A stretch of 64,000 nt of DNA, taken from the NCBI RefSeq assembly GCF_035974275.1, contig NZ_CP142422.1, positions 992,001-1,056,000 of the forward strand, given 5' to 3'. Numbering within the stretch: the stretch's first letter is position 1; each line of letters starts with the position of its first letter. The notes below the pieces were generated by a model. It saw only the letters and a program-made list of their open reading frames with translations. It ran no database searches and was not told the origin of the DNA. Made by a program: the position numbers and the translations under genes. This document shows positions 41,399-50,121 of the stretch, one piece after another. Source of the stretch: Chryseobacterium sp. MYb264 (GTDB lineage: Bacteria > Bacteroidota > Bacteroidia > Flavobacteriales > Weeksellaceae).

Positions 41399-42751
41399 TT
41401 ATGGGTTTTGTAAAGTATTTAGTTCTCCTTTCGCTTTGATTAATTTTATTTCAGCCTGCTTATAATCCAATAGAGCGTTAGCATAGTTCTGTTTAGCCTG
41501 AGTCTGTGCATTTTCCGCATCTAAAACTTCAGTTAATGTTGCCAAACCGTACTGATAATTAGCCTGTGTATTTTTCTGAACTCTTTCCGCCAAATCTACA
41601 TTGTCTTTCATGCTTTCAATATTGATCAATGCATTTTCCATATTGGTAATGGCATTTTTATAATCTAAACTTAAGCTTAACTGCGTATTTTCAAGATCTA
41701 CATCGAGATCCTGAATATCAATTTCAGCCTGATTAATCTTGGCCTTGGTAGCTCCTCCCGTGAAAATAGGAATGTTCACATTCAGGCCGATTGCAGAATA
41801 ATCACTCCACAGTACTCCGTTCTTAATTCCATTGGTTAAAGGAAACTTTGCTCCCGTTGCCCCCCATCCATAATTGGCGACCAGGTTTACCGTCGGATAC
41901 AAATATGCCTCTGTTGCTTTTTTATTGTACACCAAAAGCTCTCTGTTTTTATTCAGCACTTTAATTTCGGTACGATCATTAAGGTTTACGGTACTGGCAA
42001 TCAGCTCCGGTTTAGGCTCAATCGTTTTTTCTTCCAGTTCAATATCCGAAGAGATCGGCACTCCCATATAAAATTTCAGTGCATTTTTTGAAAGCTGTAC
42101 GGAATTGATCAAGGTCTGTCTGTTGGAGCCGATATTCGTTAACTGAACATTTGTTCTGTCTAAATCGATCGCTTTTGCCAGGCCGTTATCGACCAGACTT
42201 TTGATCACATTTCTCGTTTTTTCTGTATTAGCATAGCTCGCTTCCACAGTTTTCAGATTTTCTTCCTGAACAAATACCTGATAATAAGCGGTTGCTACAT
42301 TTTCAATGATCTGTTCGTTGGTCAGCTGAGCGTTCAGAACATAAAATTCTCTTGTAGATTTCGCTGCCTTAAGCCCGGTGAATACTCTTTGATCAAAAAT
42401 TGCCTGCTGAAGCTGCACAGAAGCTGTTGAACTCCAAGGCTGACCTAACTGAGCTCTGATCTTCTCTCCTCCAAATTCAAGCAAAGACTCCTGAATAATT
42501 GGGTTATAGGTTAAGCCAGTTGTTGCCGTTACCTGTGGTAATGCCCCAGCTTTCGCTTCATCAATTTTATATTCGGCTTTTTTAATCTGTAAAGCAGCTT
42601 TTTTGGCTTCTGCTTTATTCTGAAGTGCCTGTTTTATGGCTTCCTGTAGAGAAACCTGCTGCTGAGCAGACACGGATGAAAAACCGAAAATCATAAATGC
42701 TGCAGCTATCCCAATTTTTAGCTTTTTTGCAGTTATACGTTTTCTTTTCAT
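41399..42751 (-). CDS. TolC-family outer membrane efflux channel
   Basis: 450 residues with a signal peptide (basic MKRKRITAKKLK, hydrophobic IGIAAAFMIFGFSSVSA, cleavage before QQ near residue 31). Two outer-membrane-efflux repeats follow, each with long amphipathic helices: VSLQEAIKQALQNKAEAKKA near 33 and AINMEN-like QLSLSLDYKNAITNMENALI near 360, with YQYGLATLTEVLDAENAQTQ near 406, a signature of the second repeat. First structural gene of the efflux operon after tetR, 101 bases downstream of it. No lipobox. Confidence 0.94.
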   Translation of the reverse strand: MKRKRITAKKLKIGIAAAFMIFGFSSVSAQQQVSLQEAIKQALQNKAEAKKAALQIKKAEYKIDEAKAGALPQVTATTGLTYNPIIQESLLEFGGEKIRAQLGQPWSSTASVQLQQAIFDQRVFTGLKAAKSTREFYVLNAQLTNEQIIENVATAYYQVFVQEENLKTVEASYANTEKTRNVIKSLVDNGLAKAIDLDRTNVQLTNIGSNRQTLINSVQLSKNALKFYMGVPISSDIELEEKTIEPKPELIASTVNLNDRTEIKVLNKNRELLVYNKKATEAYLYPTVNLVANYGWGATGAKFPLTNGIKNGVLWSDYSAIGLNVNIPIFTGGATKAKINQAEIDIQDLDVDLENTQLSLSLDYKNAITNMENALINIESMKDNVDLAERVQKNTQANYQYGLATLTEVLDAENAQTQAKQNYANALLDYKQAEIKLIKAKGELNTLQNP

Positions 42752-42851
42752 AATCTTATACTTCGTTTATTTTTTTAATGTAATTTAATTTCCTTCTTGA
42801 ATACTTTTATTTTTAAAGGACGGATCATTTCTTAAAATACTTTAATATTTG

Positions 42852-43445
42852 TTAATTTTTAAAAAGCATATTTAAAATAATATCCTTTCTTGCTGCAATG
42901 ATCTGATCGAATTTCTTTTCACTAATCATTAAATTTTCCATCAATAATGGTCTTATTGCACTTGGGAAAACCAATAAAGAAACCATATTTAATACGAACT
43001 GGATAGGTTCCATTGTTTCGATGTTCCCTAATGCCATTTCTTTTTTGATGTCTTTGTACAATTTTTTCAGTTCATCTTCCTCGATATCTTTTTTATGACA
43101 GTTTCCTTTATTGATCTGTGAAACAATATAGGTTTCCAGATAAGGATATTTAAGGCTGGTTGATAAACTATGCTCAATAAACTGCCCCATCTTTTCTTTA
43201 AAAGGAAGATCAGAGTTCTGAATAACCTTCGATTTTTCCTGTTCTACTTTCTGTGCTTCATCAAAAATAATCTGAATCAGATTGTCTCTGGAACGAAAAT
43301 AATAATTGATCAGGGTTCTGTTTACTCCTGCTGCATCAGCAATTTCTTGCGTTGTAGCATCAAATTTCCCTTTCACAAAGAATAAATTCTTTGCTGTCTC
43401 TTTGATTAATTCCTGTGTTTGGTCTTTTTTTGCTTGATTTGACAT
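42852..43445 (-). CDS. TetR/AcrR-family repressor of the efflux operon
   Basis: 197 residues. N-terminal TetR helix-turn-helix: KETAKNLFFVKGKFDATTQE then IADAAGVNRTLINYYFRSRD at residues about 14-53. The C-terminal ligand-binding domain is helical and variable. First gene of the tetR-tolC-adaptor-permease unit on the same strand. Its upstream region carries a full Bacteroidota promoter and two copies of a perfect palindrome TTGTTAAACAA, so it most likely represses itself and the pump genes until a compound binds it. ATG at 43443-43445. The inducer is unknown. Confidence 0.92.
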   Translation of the reverse strand: MSNQAKKDQTQELIKETAKNLFFVKGKFDATTQEIADAAGVNRTLINYYFRSRDNLIQIIFDEAQKVEQEKSKVIQNSDLPFKEKMGQFIEHSLSTSLKYPYLETYIVSQINKGNCHKKDIEEDELKKLYKDIKKEMALGNIETMEPIQFVLNMVSLLVFPSAIRPLLMENLMISEKKFDQIIAARKDIILNMLFKN

Positions 43446-43446
43446 T

Positions 43447-43459
43447 TTTGTTAAACAAA
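43447..43459. promoter_or_regulatory. Putative TetR operator O1
   Basis: TTTGTTAAACAAA, a perfect 13-base palindrome, at the expected transcription start of tetR, just downstream of its -7 box and two bases before the start codon. Bound repressor here would block initiation. Confidence 0.7.
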
Positions 43460-43465
43460 TTTGTG

Positions 43466-43496
43466 CAAATTTAAATCATTTTTAGTTTTTGACAAA
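43466..43496 (-). promoter_or_regulatory. Full -33/-7 promoter of the tetR-efflux operon
   Basis: On the minus strand TTTG (43496-43493), exactly 19 bases, then TAAATTTG (43473-43466). This is the best match in the window to the Bacteroidota consensus TTTG-N19-TAnnTTTG. Confidence 0.8.
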
Positions 43497-43497
43497 A

Positions 43498-43508
43498 TTG
43501 TTAAACAA
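43498..43508. promoter_or_regulatory. Putative TetR operator O2
   Basis: TTGTTAAACAA, the same 11-base palindrome core as O1, one base upstream of the -33 element. A further partial copy, TTAAACAA, lies at 43514-43521. Confidence 0.65.
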
Positions 43509-43601
43509 AATAATTAAACAATAGGGTATGAAATGTATCAGTTTTAACACCATTATACACAGATTAATAACAGTTAATCTTTTTTTAGCAGGGCATTTTT
43601 A

Positions 43602-43609
43602 TATATTTG
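43602..43609 (+). promoter_or_regulatory. -7 box (TATATTTG) for the surface protein gene
   Basis: TATATTTG fits TAnnTTTG, 19 bases before the ATG of the large surface protein gene. No clear -33 element. Confidence 0.5.
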
Positions 43610-43627
43610 CCGAAAAATTAATAACTG

Positions 43628-46600
43628 ATGCGAAAAATATTATTTCTGTTCGCAGCTTTTTGCTGTAGTCATTTGTCTTCACAGAATAAAACATTCAAAG
43701 ACAATGAATATTATTTCTATGAAAACAAAGGGCAAATCATTGATCAGGACGGAAAAGAAAATGCAGATGTAAAATATCTCTTCCCCTCTGTGGGATTAAA
43801 TGTACAACTGCGATCTAATGGATTTTCTTATGATGTATATGAAACAAAAAAAACAGTAAATCCCAATTCCTCAAAATTCAGAAAAGACCAATCTATTGAT
43901 GCAAAAACGTATCATTATGATGAATTTAATTATGAAAATCAGTTTCATAGAATTGATATTGAATTATTAAATTCAAATAAAAAAGCAGCAATTATTGCAG
44001 AAGGAAAATCTTCCGATTATTCTAATTATTACAACCTTCCGAACAATCCAAAAGGAGTAACGAATGTTCATCGTTTTCAAAAAGTTTTGTATAAAAATAT
44101 TTATCCGAATATTGACATTGTATTTTTTAAACCAAAAGATACTTTAAAACCCATTGAATATAATTTCATCATTAATCCCGGTGGAAAAATTTCAGATATT
44201 AAGATGAAATTCAACGGTGCTCCAACTTCTATTAAAGACAATAAGCTTTTGATGAAAGTTCGTTTTGGAGAAATGTATGAAAACATCCCGAACAGCTGGA
44301 TTTCAGGCAATAAAAAAGAAAATATTGAAATTTCTTTTAAGGATCTGGGAGATCAGACTTTTGGTTTTAATTCACCTATAAATACTTCCAATAAGACGAT
44401 TGTTATTGACCCTGTTCCTACAAGAGTCTGGGGAAGTCATGTGGGCGGGACAGGTGATGATTACGGAAGAATAAGAACTGATCTTCAAAATAAAGGCTAT
44501 CTCATCGGATCTACAACGAGTTATAATAATTTTGCCAGCTCAGGCACATATCAACAAAATGTTGCCGGAGGGATAGATGCTTTTCTGATAAAAATAACTA
44601 AAGACGGGCAAAAACTTTGGGGAACTTATTATGGCTTCGGAATGACAGACTATTTTATGGATGCCGATTTTGATGCCGATTTTAATATTTATGCAGGAGG
44701 TGTAGTTCAAAGGGCTGCCTTTAATGAAAATATTGTTTTAGTGAAGTTTAACAGTAATGGAAGTTTAATTTTTCAAAAAGAATTTGTTTCAAACAGACAA
44801 GATAAGCTTTATACAGTTTCTTATAATCAGAATCAGGTATTTATTGGCGGAGAAGCTTTCAGTACAGATTTTCCCACAGTAAATGCAATGCAACCAACAA
44901 AATCTACTCCCTCTGGTTATACTGATGGTATTTTGGCAGCTATCAACGCGACAACAGGGAATACAGATTGGGCAACCTATGTTGGGCAAAGTGATGGCTC
45001 AACTTCTATTTTTCAAATCATGTCTTCCGTGGATAATCTTGAAATACTAGCGGCGACGCAATCTTCAAATATCCCTATGGTCAATGCTTTTCAACCTATA
45101 AAAGCAGGCGGAACAGACGGACTTTATATAAGACTTTCAAAATCAGGAAATAACATTCTTAAATCTAGTTATTTTGGGAACTCAGGATATGAGGTTGTAT
45201 TCAAAGGAAGAATAGTGAATGACATTTTGGTACTTCCGGGAAAATACTCTACAACAGACGTACCTGTAGGACAACCTGGAATTTGGAGAGTAAATTTGAC
45301 AAATAATACAATCACAAAAAGTTATTTTAACTTTATTGGAGATCCTCAATTGTTGGCTTATCCTGATAAATATGGAAATGTTTTCTTCACAGGATTACAT
45401 TCCAATGGTTTGGGTTTACCAGATATTTCTACTCCCGGAGCTTATATGGGAATGCCTGCTACATATATTTCCACTTTTATGATTAAATATAATCAGAGTG
45501 ACAGTAAAGAATGGGGAACTTATTACACAGGAAATGGCGCAACACAACAAGGAGAAGTTATTACAGACAATGAGGATGCTATTTATTTAACGGGAATGTC
45601 TGGCGGAAATACTTCAGGAATAGCCACTCCGGGAACCTTTCAACAAATGCCTGGTGGCGGAAATGATATGTTTGTAGCTAAATTTAGAGATTGTACAGCA
45701 AGTGCTACTGTGACATCCAACTCACCAGTATGTATTAATTCAACATTACAGTTAAATGCAAGTGGTGGAACAACATATCAGTGGACAGGACCCAACGGTT
45801 TCACCTCAAATCTTCAAAACCCAACAATTCCTAATGCAACAGCAGCTCATTCAGGAACATATACTTGTCAGGTAACTGGTTCTGGAGCTTGTGACGGAAG
45901 CTTTACCGTAAATGTAACAGTAGGTGATAATATTGCGCCAATTCCCGACATAGCTACTTTAGTGGATATCACAGGAGATTGTCATACAACCATAACAAAT
46001 ATACCTACTGCAACAGATAACTGTGCGGGAGTAATTACAGCCTCTACTTCAGATCCACTGTCTTATTCGCTTCCCGGAAATTATATCATTCACTGGACTT
46101 ATAATGACGGAAATGGAAATACCTTTACACAAAATCAAAATGTAATCATCTCCTCGCCTGCATTACCAACTTCCACTAACCTTCAGCAAGGTTTCTGCGC
46201 CACTAATCTTCCTAAAGTTTCAGACATTCAAATTACTGGCCAGAATATAACGTGGTACAATGCCGGAGGAAGTATTTTAGCACCTTCTACTCCATTGGTT
46301 ACAGGAACTTATTATGCTTCACAAACCATCAACGGATGCGAAAGTGATAAAGTAGAATTTCAAATTACCGTAAACAGCACGCCAAGACCTTCAGCCAATT
46401 CTATGCAGGATTTTTGTGAATCGGCACATCCAAAGATTTCAAACTTGATTGTTACAGGTACAGATTTAAAATTCTATGATGCAGCGGGCAATCTTTTACC
46501 ATTAAGTACCCTTTTAGCAAACGGACAAATGTATTACGTTACCCAAACATTGAATGGTTGTGAATCAGCTAAATTCTCCATTGCGGTAACGCTTTCACTC

Positions 46601-47545
46601 AATAATGTTCCGGCTAATAATTACAGTGAGACTTTCTGTAATAATTCTGTTGCCAATACAATGGTTATTAATTTAACTTCGTTTGAAAATAATATAATCG
46701 CGAATCCGGGAAATTACGTTTTCACTTATACTGATAATCTGGGAAATCCAATCGGAAATCCATCAAATTATGCTTTGAATATAGGTTTGAATATTATTAA
46801 TGTGAAAGTCGCAACTCCTGACGGATGTTTTAAAATTGCACAACTGAATTTAACCGTAAATCCTAAACCTAATATTACACTTCCCGAAAAACTGGATTTC
46901 TGCGAAGGTAAAAATATCACATTAGACGCAGGAGCCGGATTTACATCTTATCTATGGAACACGGGAGCAACTGCACAAACCATCACTATTTCAACGCCAG
47001 GTACTTATACGGTGACGGTTAAAAACAGTTTTGGTTGTGAAAGTACAGCGACTGTTGTCGTGAGTTATTCTGTTTTAGCTCAGATTGTTTCGGTAAATAT
47101 CAGCAATAATTCAGCAACTGTAATTTTATCTGCAACAGGAAGTTATGAATATTCTCTGGATAATCTTATCTGGCAGGATTCAAACATTTTCAGCAATCTT
47201 TCAATGGGAGAATATACGGTGTTTGTGAGAACGAAAGGAGGTTGTATTATCGGGCAGAAGCCGTTTTCAATCTTTAATATTCCGAATGCCATTACACCAA
47301 ACGGAGATGGGATCAATGATTTATGGAAAATCAACGGATTAGAAAATTATCCGGGAACAGAAGTCAGTTTATACGACAGAACCGGAATCGCCATTTTTAA
47401 AGAAGTGATTAAAAATAAAAAGCCTTTTGAATGGGAAGCCAAACTTAGCGGAAGACCATTACCAACGGGAAGTTACTGGTACACGATAAAAGTTTCCGAC
47501 GGCAGAATTTACTCCGGTTGGCTACTGATTAAAAATAGAGAATAA
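43628..47545 (+). CDS. Large T9SS-exported surface protein, gliding-motility type C-terminus
   Basis: 1305 residues. Signal peptide MRKILFLFAAFCCSHLSSQ (residues 1-19). An N-terminal domain (YYFYENKGQIIDQDGKENAD near 28; DUF7948-like) is followed by SBBP-type beta-propeller repeats (WGSHVGGTGDDYGRIRTDLQ near 268, WGTYYGFG near 330, WATYVGQSDG near 444, EWGTYYTGNG near 626) to about residue 690, and then Ig-like/PKD-like modules rich in Ser/Thr/Asn with regular cysteines. The C-terminus NAITPNGDGINDLWKI...YDRTGIAIFKE...GSYWYTIKV is a type B T9SS sorting domain, so it is secreted through type IX secretion and stays at or leaves the surface. Monocistronic. A role in adhesion or motility is inferred. 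Confidence 0.9.
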   Translation: MRKILFLFAAFCCSHLSSQNKTFKDNEYYFYENKGQIIDQDGKENADVKYLFPSVGLNVQLRSNGFSYDVYETKKTVNPNSSKFRKDQSIDAKTYHYDEFNYENQFHRIDIELLNSNKKAAIIAEGKSSDYSNYYNLPNNPKGVTNVHRFQKVLYKNIYPNIDIVFFKPKDTLKPIEYNFIINPGGKISDIKMKFNGAPTSIKDNKLLMKVRFGEMYENIPNSWISGNKKENIEISFKDLGDQTFGFNSPINTSNKTIVIDPVPTRVWGSHVGGTGDDYGRIRTDLQNKGYLIGSTTSYNNFASSGTYQQNVAGGIDAFLIKITKDGQKLWGTYYGFGMTDYFMDADFDADFNIYAGGVVQRAAFNENIVLVKFNSNGSLIFQKEFVSNRQDKLYTVSYNQNQVFIGGEAFSTDFPTVNAMQPTKSTPSGYTDGILAAINATTGNTDWATYVGQSDGSTSIFQIMSSVDNLEILAATQSSNIPMVNAFQPIKAGGTDGLYIRLSKSGNNILKSSYFGNSGYEVVFKGRIVNDILVLPGKYSTTDVPVGQPGIWRVNLTNNTITKSYFNFIGDPQLLAYPDKYGNVFFTGLHSNGLGLPDISTPGAYMGMPATYISTFMIKYNQSDSKEWGTYYTGNGATQQGEVITDNEDAIYLTGMSGGNTSGIATPGTFQQMPGGGNDMFVAKFRDCTASATVTSNSPVCINSTLQLNASGGTTYQWTGPNGFTSNLQNPTIPNATAAHSGTYTCQVTGSGACDGSFTVNVTVGDNIAPIPDIATLVDITGDCHTTITNIPTATDNCAGVITASTSDPLSYSLPGNYIIHWTYNDGNGNTFTQNQNVIISSPALPTSTNLQQGFCATNLPKVSDIQITGQNITWYNAGGSILAPSTPLVTGTYYASQTINGCESDKVEFQITVNSTPRPSANSMQDFCESAHPKISNLIVTGTDLKFYDAAGNLLPLSTLLANGQMYYVTQTLNGCESAKFSIAVTLSLNNVPANNYSETFCNNSVANTMVINLTSFENNIIANPGNYVFTYTDNLGNPIGNPSNYALNIGLNIINVKVATPDGCFKIAQLNLTVNPKPNITLPEKLDFCEGKNITLDAGAGFTSYLWNTGATAQTITISTPGTYTVTVKNSFGCESTATVVVSYSVLAQIVSVNISNNSATVILSATGSYEYSLDNLIWQDSNIFSNLSMGEYTVFVRTKGGCIIGQKPFSIFNIPNAITPNGDGINDLWKINGLENYPGTEVSLYDRTGIAIFKEVIKNKKPFEWEAKLSGRPLPTGSYWYTIKVSDGRIYSGWLLIKNRE

Positions 47546-47550
47546 AAGAA

Positions 47551-47577
47551 AACGAGCAGAAAATTCTGCTCGTTTTT
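47551..47577. terminator. Bidirectional terminator between convergent genes
   Basis: AACGAGCAGA / TCTGCTCGTT with a four-base loop, A-rich left and T-rich right. It serves the surface protein gene and the convergent S1-domain gene, whose stop is at 47582. Confidence 0.9.
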
Positions 47578-47581
47578 ATTT

Positions 47582-48406
47582 TTATAATAATTTGATTTTA
47601 TCGTCTGAAATATCAATAATTTTATCCTTATAAAGTCCTCCGATCGCCTTCTTGAAGTTCTTCTTACTCATTTGGATCTCCTCTTTAATTTCCTCAGGAG
47701 TAGATTTGTCTGAAAGATAAAGCAAACCGTAATTTTCTTCCAGCTTGTCTAAAATTTTCTTTTTAAACTCATCAATATTTTCAAAACCTTGTGGCTGCAG
47801 AGAAACATCAATCTTTCCATCTTCACGAATTTCTTTGATATAACCGCCTTCCTCAGACAAAGGATATAGTTTTTTGAAAACATCAGAAGCATAGATTAAG
47901 CCGATGTATTTTTTATTGATTACGACGTTCCAGCCCAATTCGCTTTCATTCATCATAATTAAATCTACCTTATCTCCTTTTTGGAAAGGCAGATCCTGAT
48001 ATTGAGGATTTCTTTTGAATTTAGTCGTTCCGGTAATTAACCCCAATTCATCATCTACATACAAATGAACCAGATATCTTTTACCTTCAACAATTTTAGA
48101 CTTTTGCTGCTTGTAAGGAATAAATAAATCTTTTATAATTCCCCAATCCATAAAAGCACCGCTGGGAAGGCTTTGAACACAGCTCATCACGGCAAATTCA
48201 TCAACTTCAGCCAATGGAATTTCTGTAGTCGCTTTTAATTTATTATCATCCTGATACACAAAAACATCCACCTCTTCGTCGATTTCTTTTTCATCCTGAA
48301 TGAAGATTTTTGGCAAAAAAGCTTTTTCACCGGATTCGTCTGTTAAAATCCATCCTGAACTGATTTTTTCTGAAATTTTTAAAGTTTGAGTTTTTCCGAG
48401 TAACAT
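47582..48406 (-). CDS. CvfB-like S1 RNA-binding protein
   Basis: 274 residues, the length of the CvfB/YitL family. It begins MLLGKTQTLKISEKISSGWI, has a series of S1-type OB folds (DIEEEVDVFVYQ-like near 43, MDWGIIKDLFIPYKQQ near 88, YVDDELGLITGTTKFKRNPQ near 118, ELGWNVVINKKYIGLIYASD near 156), and ends with a winged-helix (STPEEIKEEIQMSKKNFKKA near 237, then IGGLYKDKIIDI). In Staphylococcus, CvfB affects virulence gene expression; in this phylum the role is unknown, though RNA binding is likely. Monocistronic, cytoplasmic. Confidence 0.88.
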   Translation of the reverse strand: MLLGKTQTLKISEKISSGWILTDESGEKAFLPKIFIQDEKEIDEEVDVFVYQDDNKLKATTEIPLAEVDEFAVMSCVQSLPSGAFMDWGIIKDLFIPYKQQKSKIVEGKRYLVHLYVDDELGLITGTTKFKRNPQYQDLPFQKGDKVDLIMMNESELGWNVVINKKYIGLIYASDVFKKLYPLSEEGGYIKEIREDGKIDVSLQPQGFENIDEFKKKILDKLEENYGLLYLSDKSTPEEIKEEIQMSKKNFKKAIGGLYKDKIIDISDDKIKLL

Positions 48407-48453
48407 GTATGATAAAATTAGTCTGCAAAGGTAAGGAAATTGAAGTCTTGAAC

Positions 48454-48939
48454 CTATTTATATTCATTTAAATCTTTTTTCAGCTCTTGAAACGTACGCA
48501 GATAATCGGCATCTTCAATTTGATTCTCAGGCATTTTTACTGTCTCAATCAGCTTCCCCTTTGCATAGTAATTCCTGATTTCGGATATTTTTATAGGATT
48601 TTTTAAATATCCGTTCTCATCAACGGTCTGATATTTTTTTGAATAAACGAATATTAACTGTCCGTTTTTATCAAGAAAGTACTCCGTAGAAATATACCAT
48701 GCAGAAAGCCCTATAAAATGGTCTATTTTTCTAAGTTTTCCGCTTTTATAATAGCCTTTTAATTCAATTCCGTTGTCCGTTACTTGATGTTTATCCATAA
48801 AATAGGAATAGGGAACAACTTTTATACTGTAATTTTTTATTTGATTAATTTCTGCCACTTCTTTTTTAATCAACATGATATCCTGGCTCAAGACCAATCC
48901 GGAAAATAGCAATAATGAAAATAGAATTAAATTCTTCAT
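48454..48939 (-). CDS. Small exported protein of unknown function
   Basis: 161 residues with a signal peptide (MKNLILFSLLLFSGLVLSQ, cleavage near residue 19). The mature part has short repeats that look like MORN-type or antitoxin-like beta units: GIELKGYYKSGKLRKIDHFI near 57, TEYFLDKNGQLIFVYSKKYQ near 86, and IRNYYAKGKLIETVKM near 120. No cysteine for lipidation. It is on the minus strand after the peroxidase operon but beyond that operon's terminator, so it is a separate unit. No function claimed. Confidence 0.65.
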   Translation of the reverse strand: MKNLILFSLLLFSGLVLSQDIMLIKKEVAEINQIKNYSIKVVPYSYFMDKHQVTDNGIELKGYYKSGKLRKIDHFIGLSAWYISTEYFLDKNGQLIFVYSKKYQTVDENGYLKNPIKISEIRNYYAKGKLIETVKMPENQIEDADYLRTFQELKKDLNEYK

Positions 48940-48962
48940 CAGAAAATTTTACTCCAATATAC

Positions 48963-48987
48963 AAAAAAGAGAAGCAAAAGCTTCTCT
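48963..48987 (-). terminator. Terminator of the TonB-peroxidase operon
   Basis: AGAGAAGC aaaa GCTTCTCT with an A-run to the left (48963-48968), giving the U-tract on the minus strand, directly after the peroxidase stop codon. Confidence 0.85.
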
Positions 48988-50115
48988 CTATTGAGGTAAT
49001 TCGGGTGACCTCATTTTGTATTTGTAACTATGTAAGGTATTCAGAAAATTTTCAAGATCTGTTAACTCCTCATCTGAAAGATTTAATTTTTCCAGCATTT
49101 TAGACTTATGAGGAGCAAGCGGGCTGTCTCTGTTTCTTTTTTCATTAGGCATTCCGGCATTATACATATTCAGCACTCCTCTAATATTAGGAAACAAACC
49201 ATTATGCATATAAGGAGCTGTCTTAGTAACTTCCCTCAACGTAGGAGTCTTAAACTTACCTACATCTTCATTTTTTTTTGAAATATTATATAATCCGAGA
49301 TCTTCATATTCGCGTCCAAAATAAGTGAGTCCAACATTATGAAATTTCTGATCCGAGAAATAAGAAGAGTTATGACAATTAATACAATTAGCCTTTGTTC
49401 TGAATAAATGCAGACCATTGATTTCTGAATCAGTAAGTATTTTCTTTTCTCCTGAAACAAAGCGATCAAACTTTGATTTCGGACTTACAATTGTTCTCTC
49501 AAAGGTAGCAATCGCTTTTGTTATTCTTTCTTCTGTTACCTTTTCATCGCCAAAAGCTTTTAGAAAATAACTTCTGTATCCTTTTATCTTAGCTATTTTT
49601 TTCACAGCCAGTCTTGAATGAAAATTCATTTCTAGAGGATTTTCAATCGGTGCTTTCGCCTGATCTTCCAGAGTAGCCGCTCTCCCATCCCAGAAATATT
49701 CTTTAGCATAAACAATATTCAGAATGGTAGGCGCATTTCTTGTTCCCAGTTGTCTGTCATGACCATAAGCCACTCTTCGTCCATCTGCCCAGGCCAGCTC
49801 AGGATCGTGACAGTTTGCACAGGAAATCTGTCCAGATTTTGAAAGCCTCGGATCAAAAAACAAAACCTTACCGAGTTCTTCTTTTGCTTCAGAATAGGGA
49901 TTATCTTTTGGAAACTCCGGTTTTGATAAAGGTCCGATATCTTTAAATCCTTCTTTAGCTTCATCAAAAAGGTGAGGCTTGGGCCAAAGATTCTGGTTTC
50001 CGCTTCCGTATAGTTCTCTTAATTCGCTGCTCGTATATCCTTTTTGGATCACATTAAAATCGGAAAAAGAATAGGTTAAAAACAACACTGCTGAGAGCGA
50101 TAAAAAATACTTCAT
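48988..50115 (-). CDS. Di-heme cytochrome c peroxidase (CcpA/MauG family)
   Basis: 375 residues with an N-terminal signal peptide (MKYFLSLSAVLFLTYSFS). Two CxxCH heme-c attachment sites are present: SGQISCANCHDPELAWADGR near residue 97 and KANCINCHNSSYFSDQKFHN near 245. Also GKVLFFDPRLSKSGQ near 85, VGKFKTPTLREVTKTAPYMH near 287, and NAPTILN near 128. This fits periplasmic bacterial cytochrome c peroxidases, which reduce hydrogen peroxide with electrons from c-type cytochromes, or MauG-like enzymes that oxidise a protein partner. Last gene of a four-gene operon with a TonB receptor, a DUF4876-like lipoprotein and a barrel protein, six bases after the barrel gene. Confidence 0.92.
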   Translation of the reverse strand: MKYFLSLSAVLFLTYSFSDFNVIQKGYTSSELRELYGSGNQNLWPKPHLFDEAKEGFKDIGPLSKPEFPKDNPYSEAKEELGKVLFFDPRLSKSGQISCANCHDPELAWADGRRVAYGHDRQLGTRNAPTILNIVYAKEYFWDGRAATLEDQAKAPIENPLEMNFHSRLAVKKIAKIKGYRSYFLKAFGDEKVTEERITKAIATFERTIVSPKSKFDRFVSGEKKILTDSEINGLHLFRTKANCINCHNSSYFSDQKFHNVGLTYFGREYEDLGLYNISKKNEDVGKFKTPTLREVTKTAPYMHNGLFPNIRGVLNMYNAGMPNEKRNRDSPLAPHKSKMLEKLNLSDEELTDLENFLNTLHSYKYKMRSPELPQ

Positions 50116-50121
50116 AACTTT

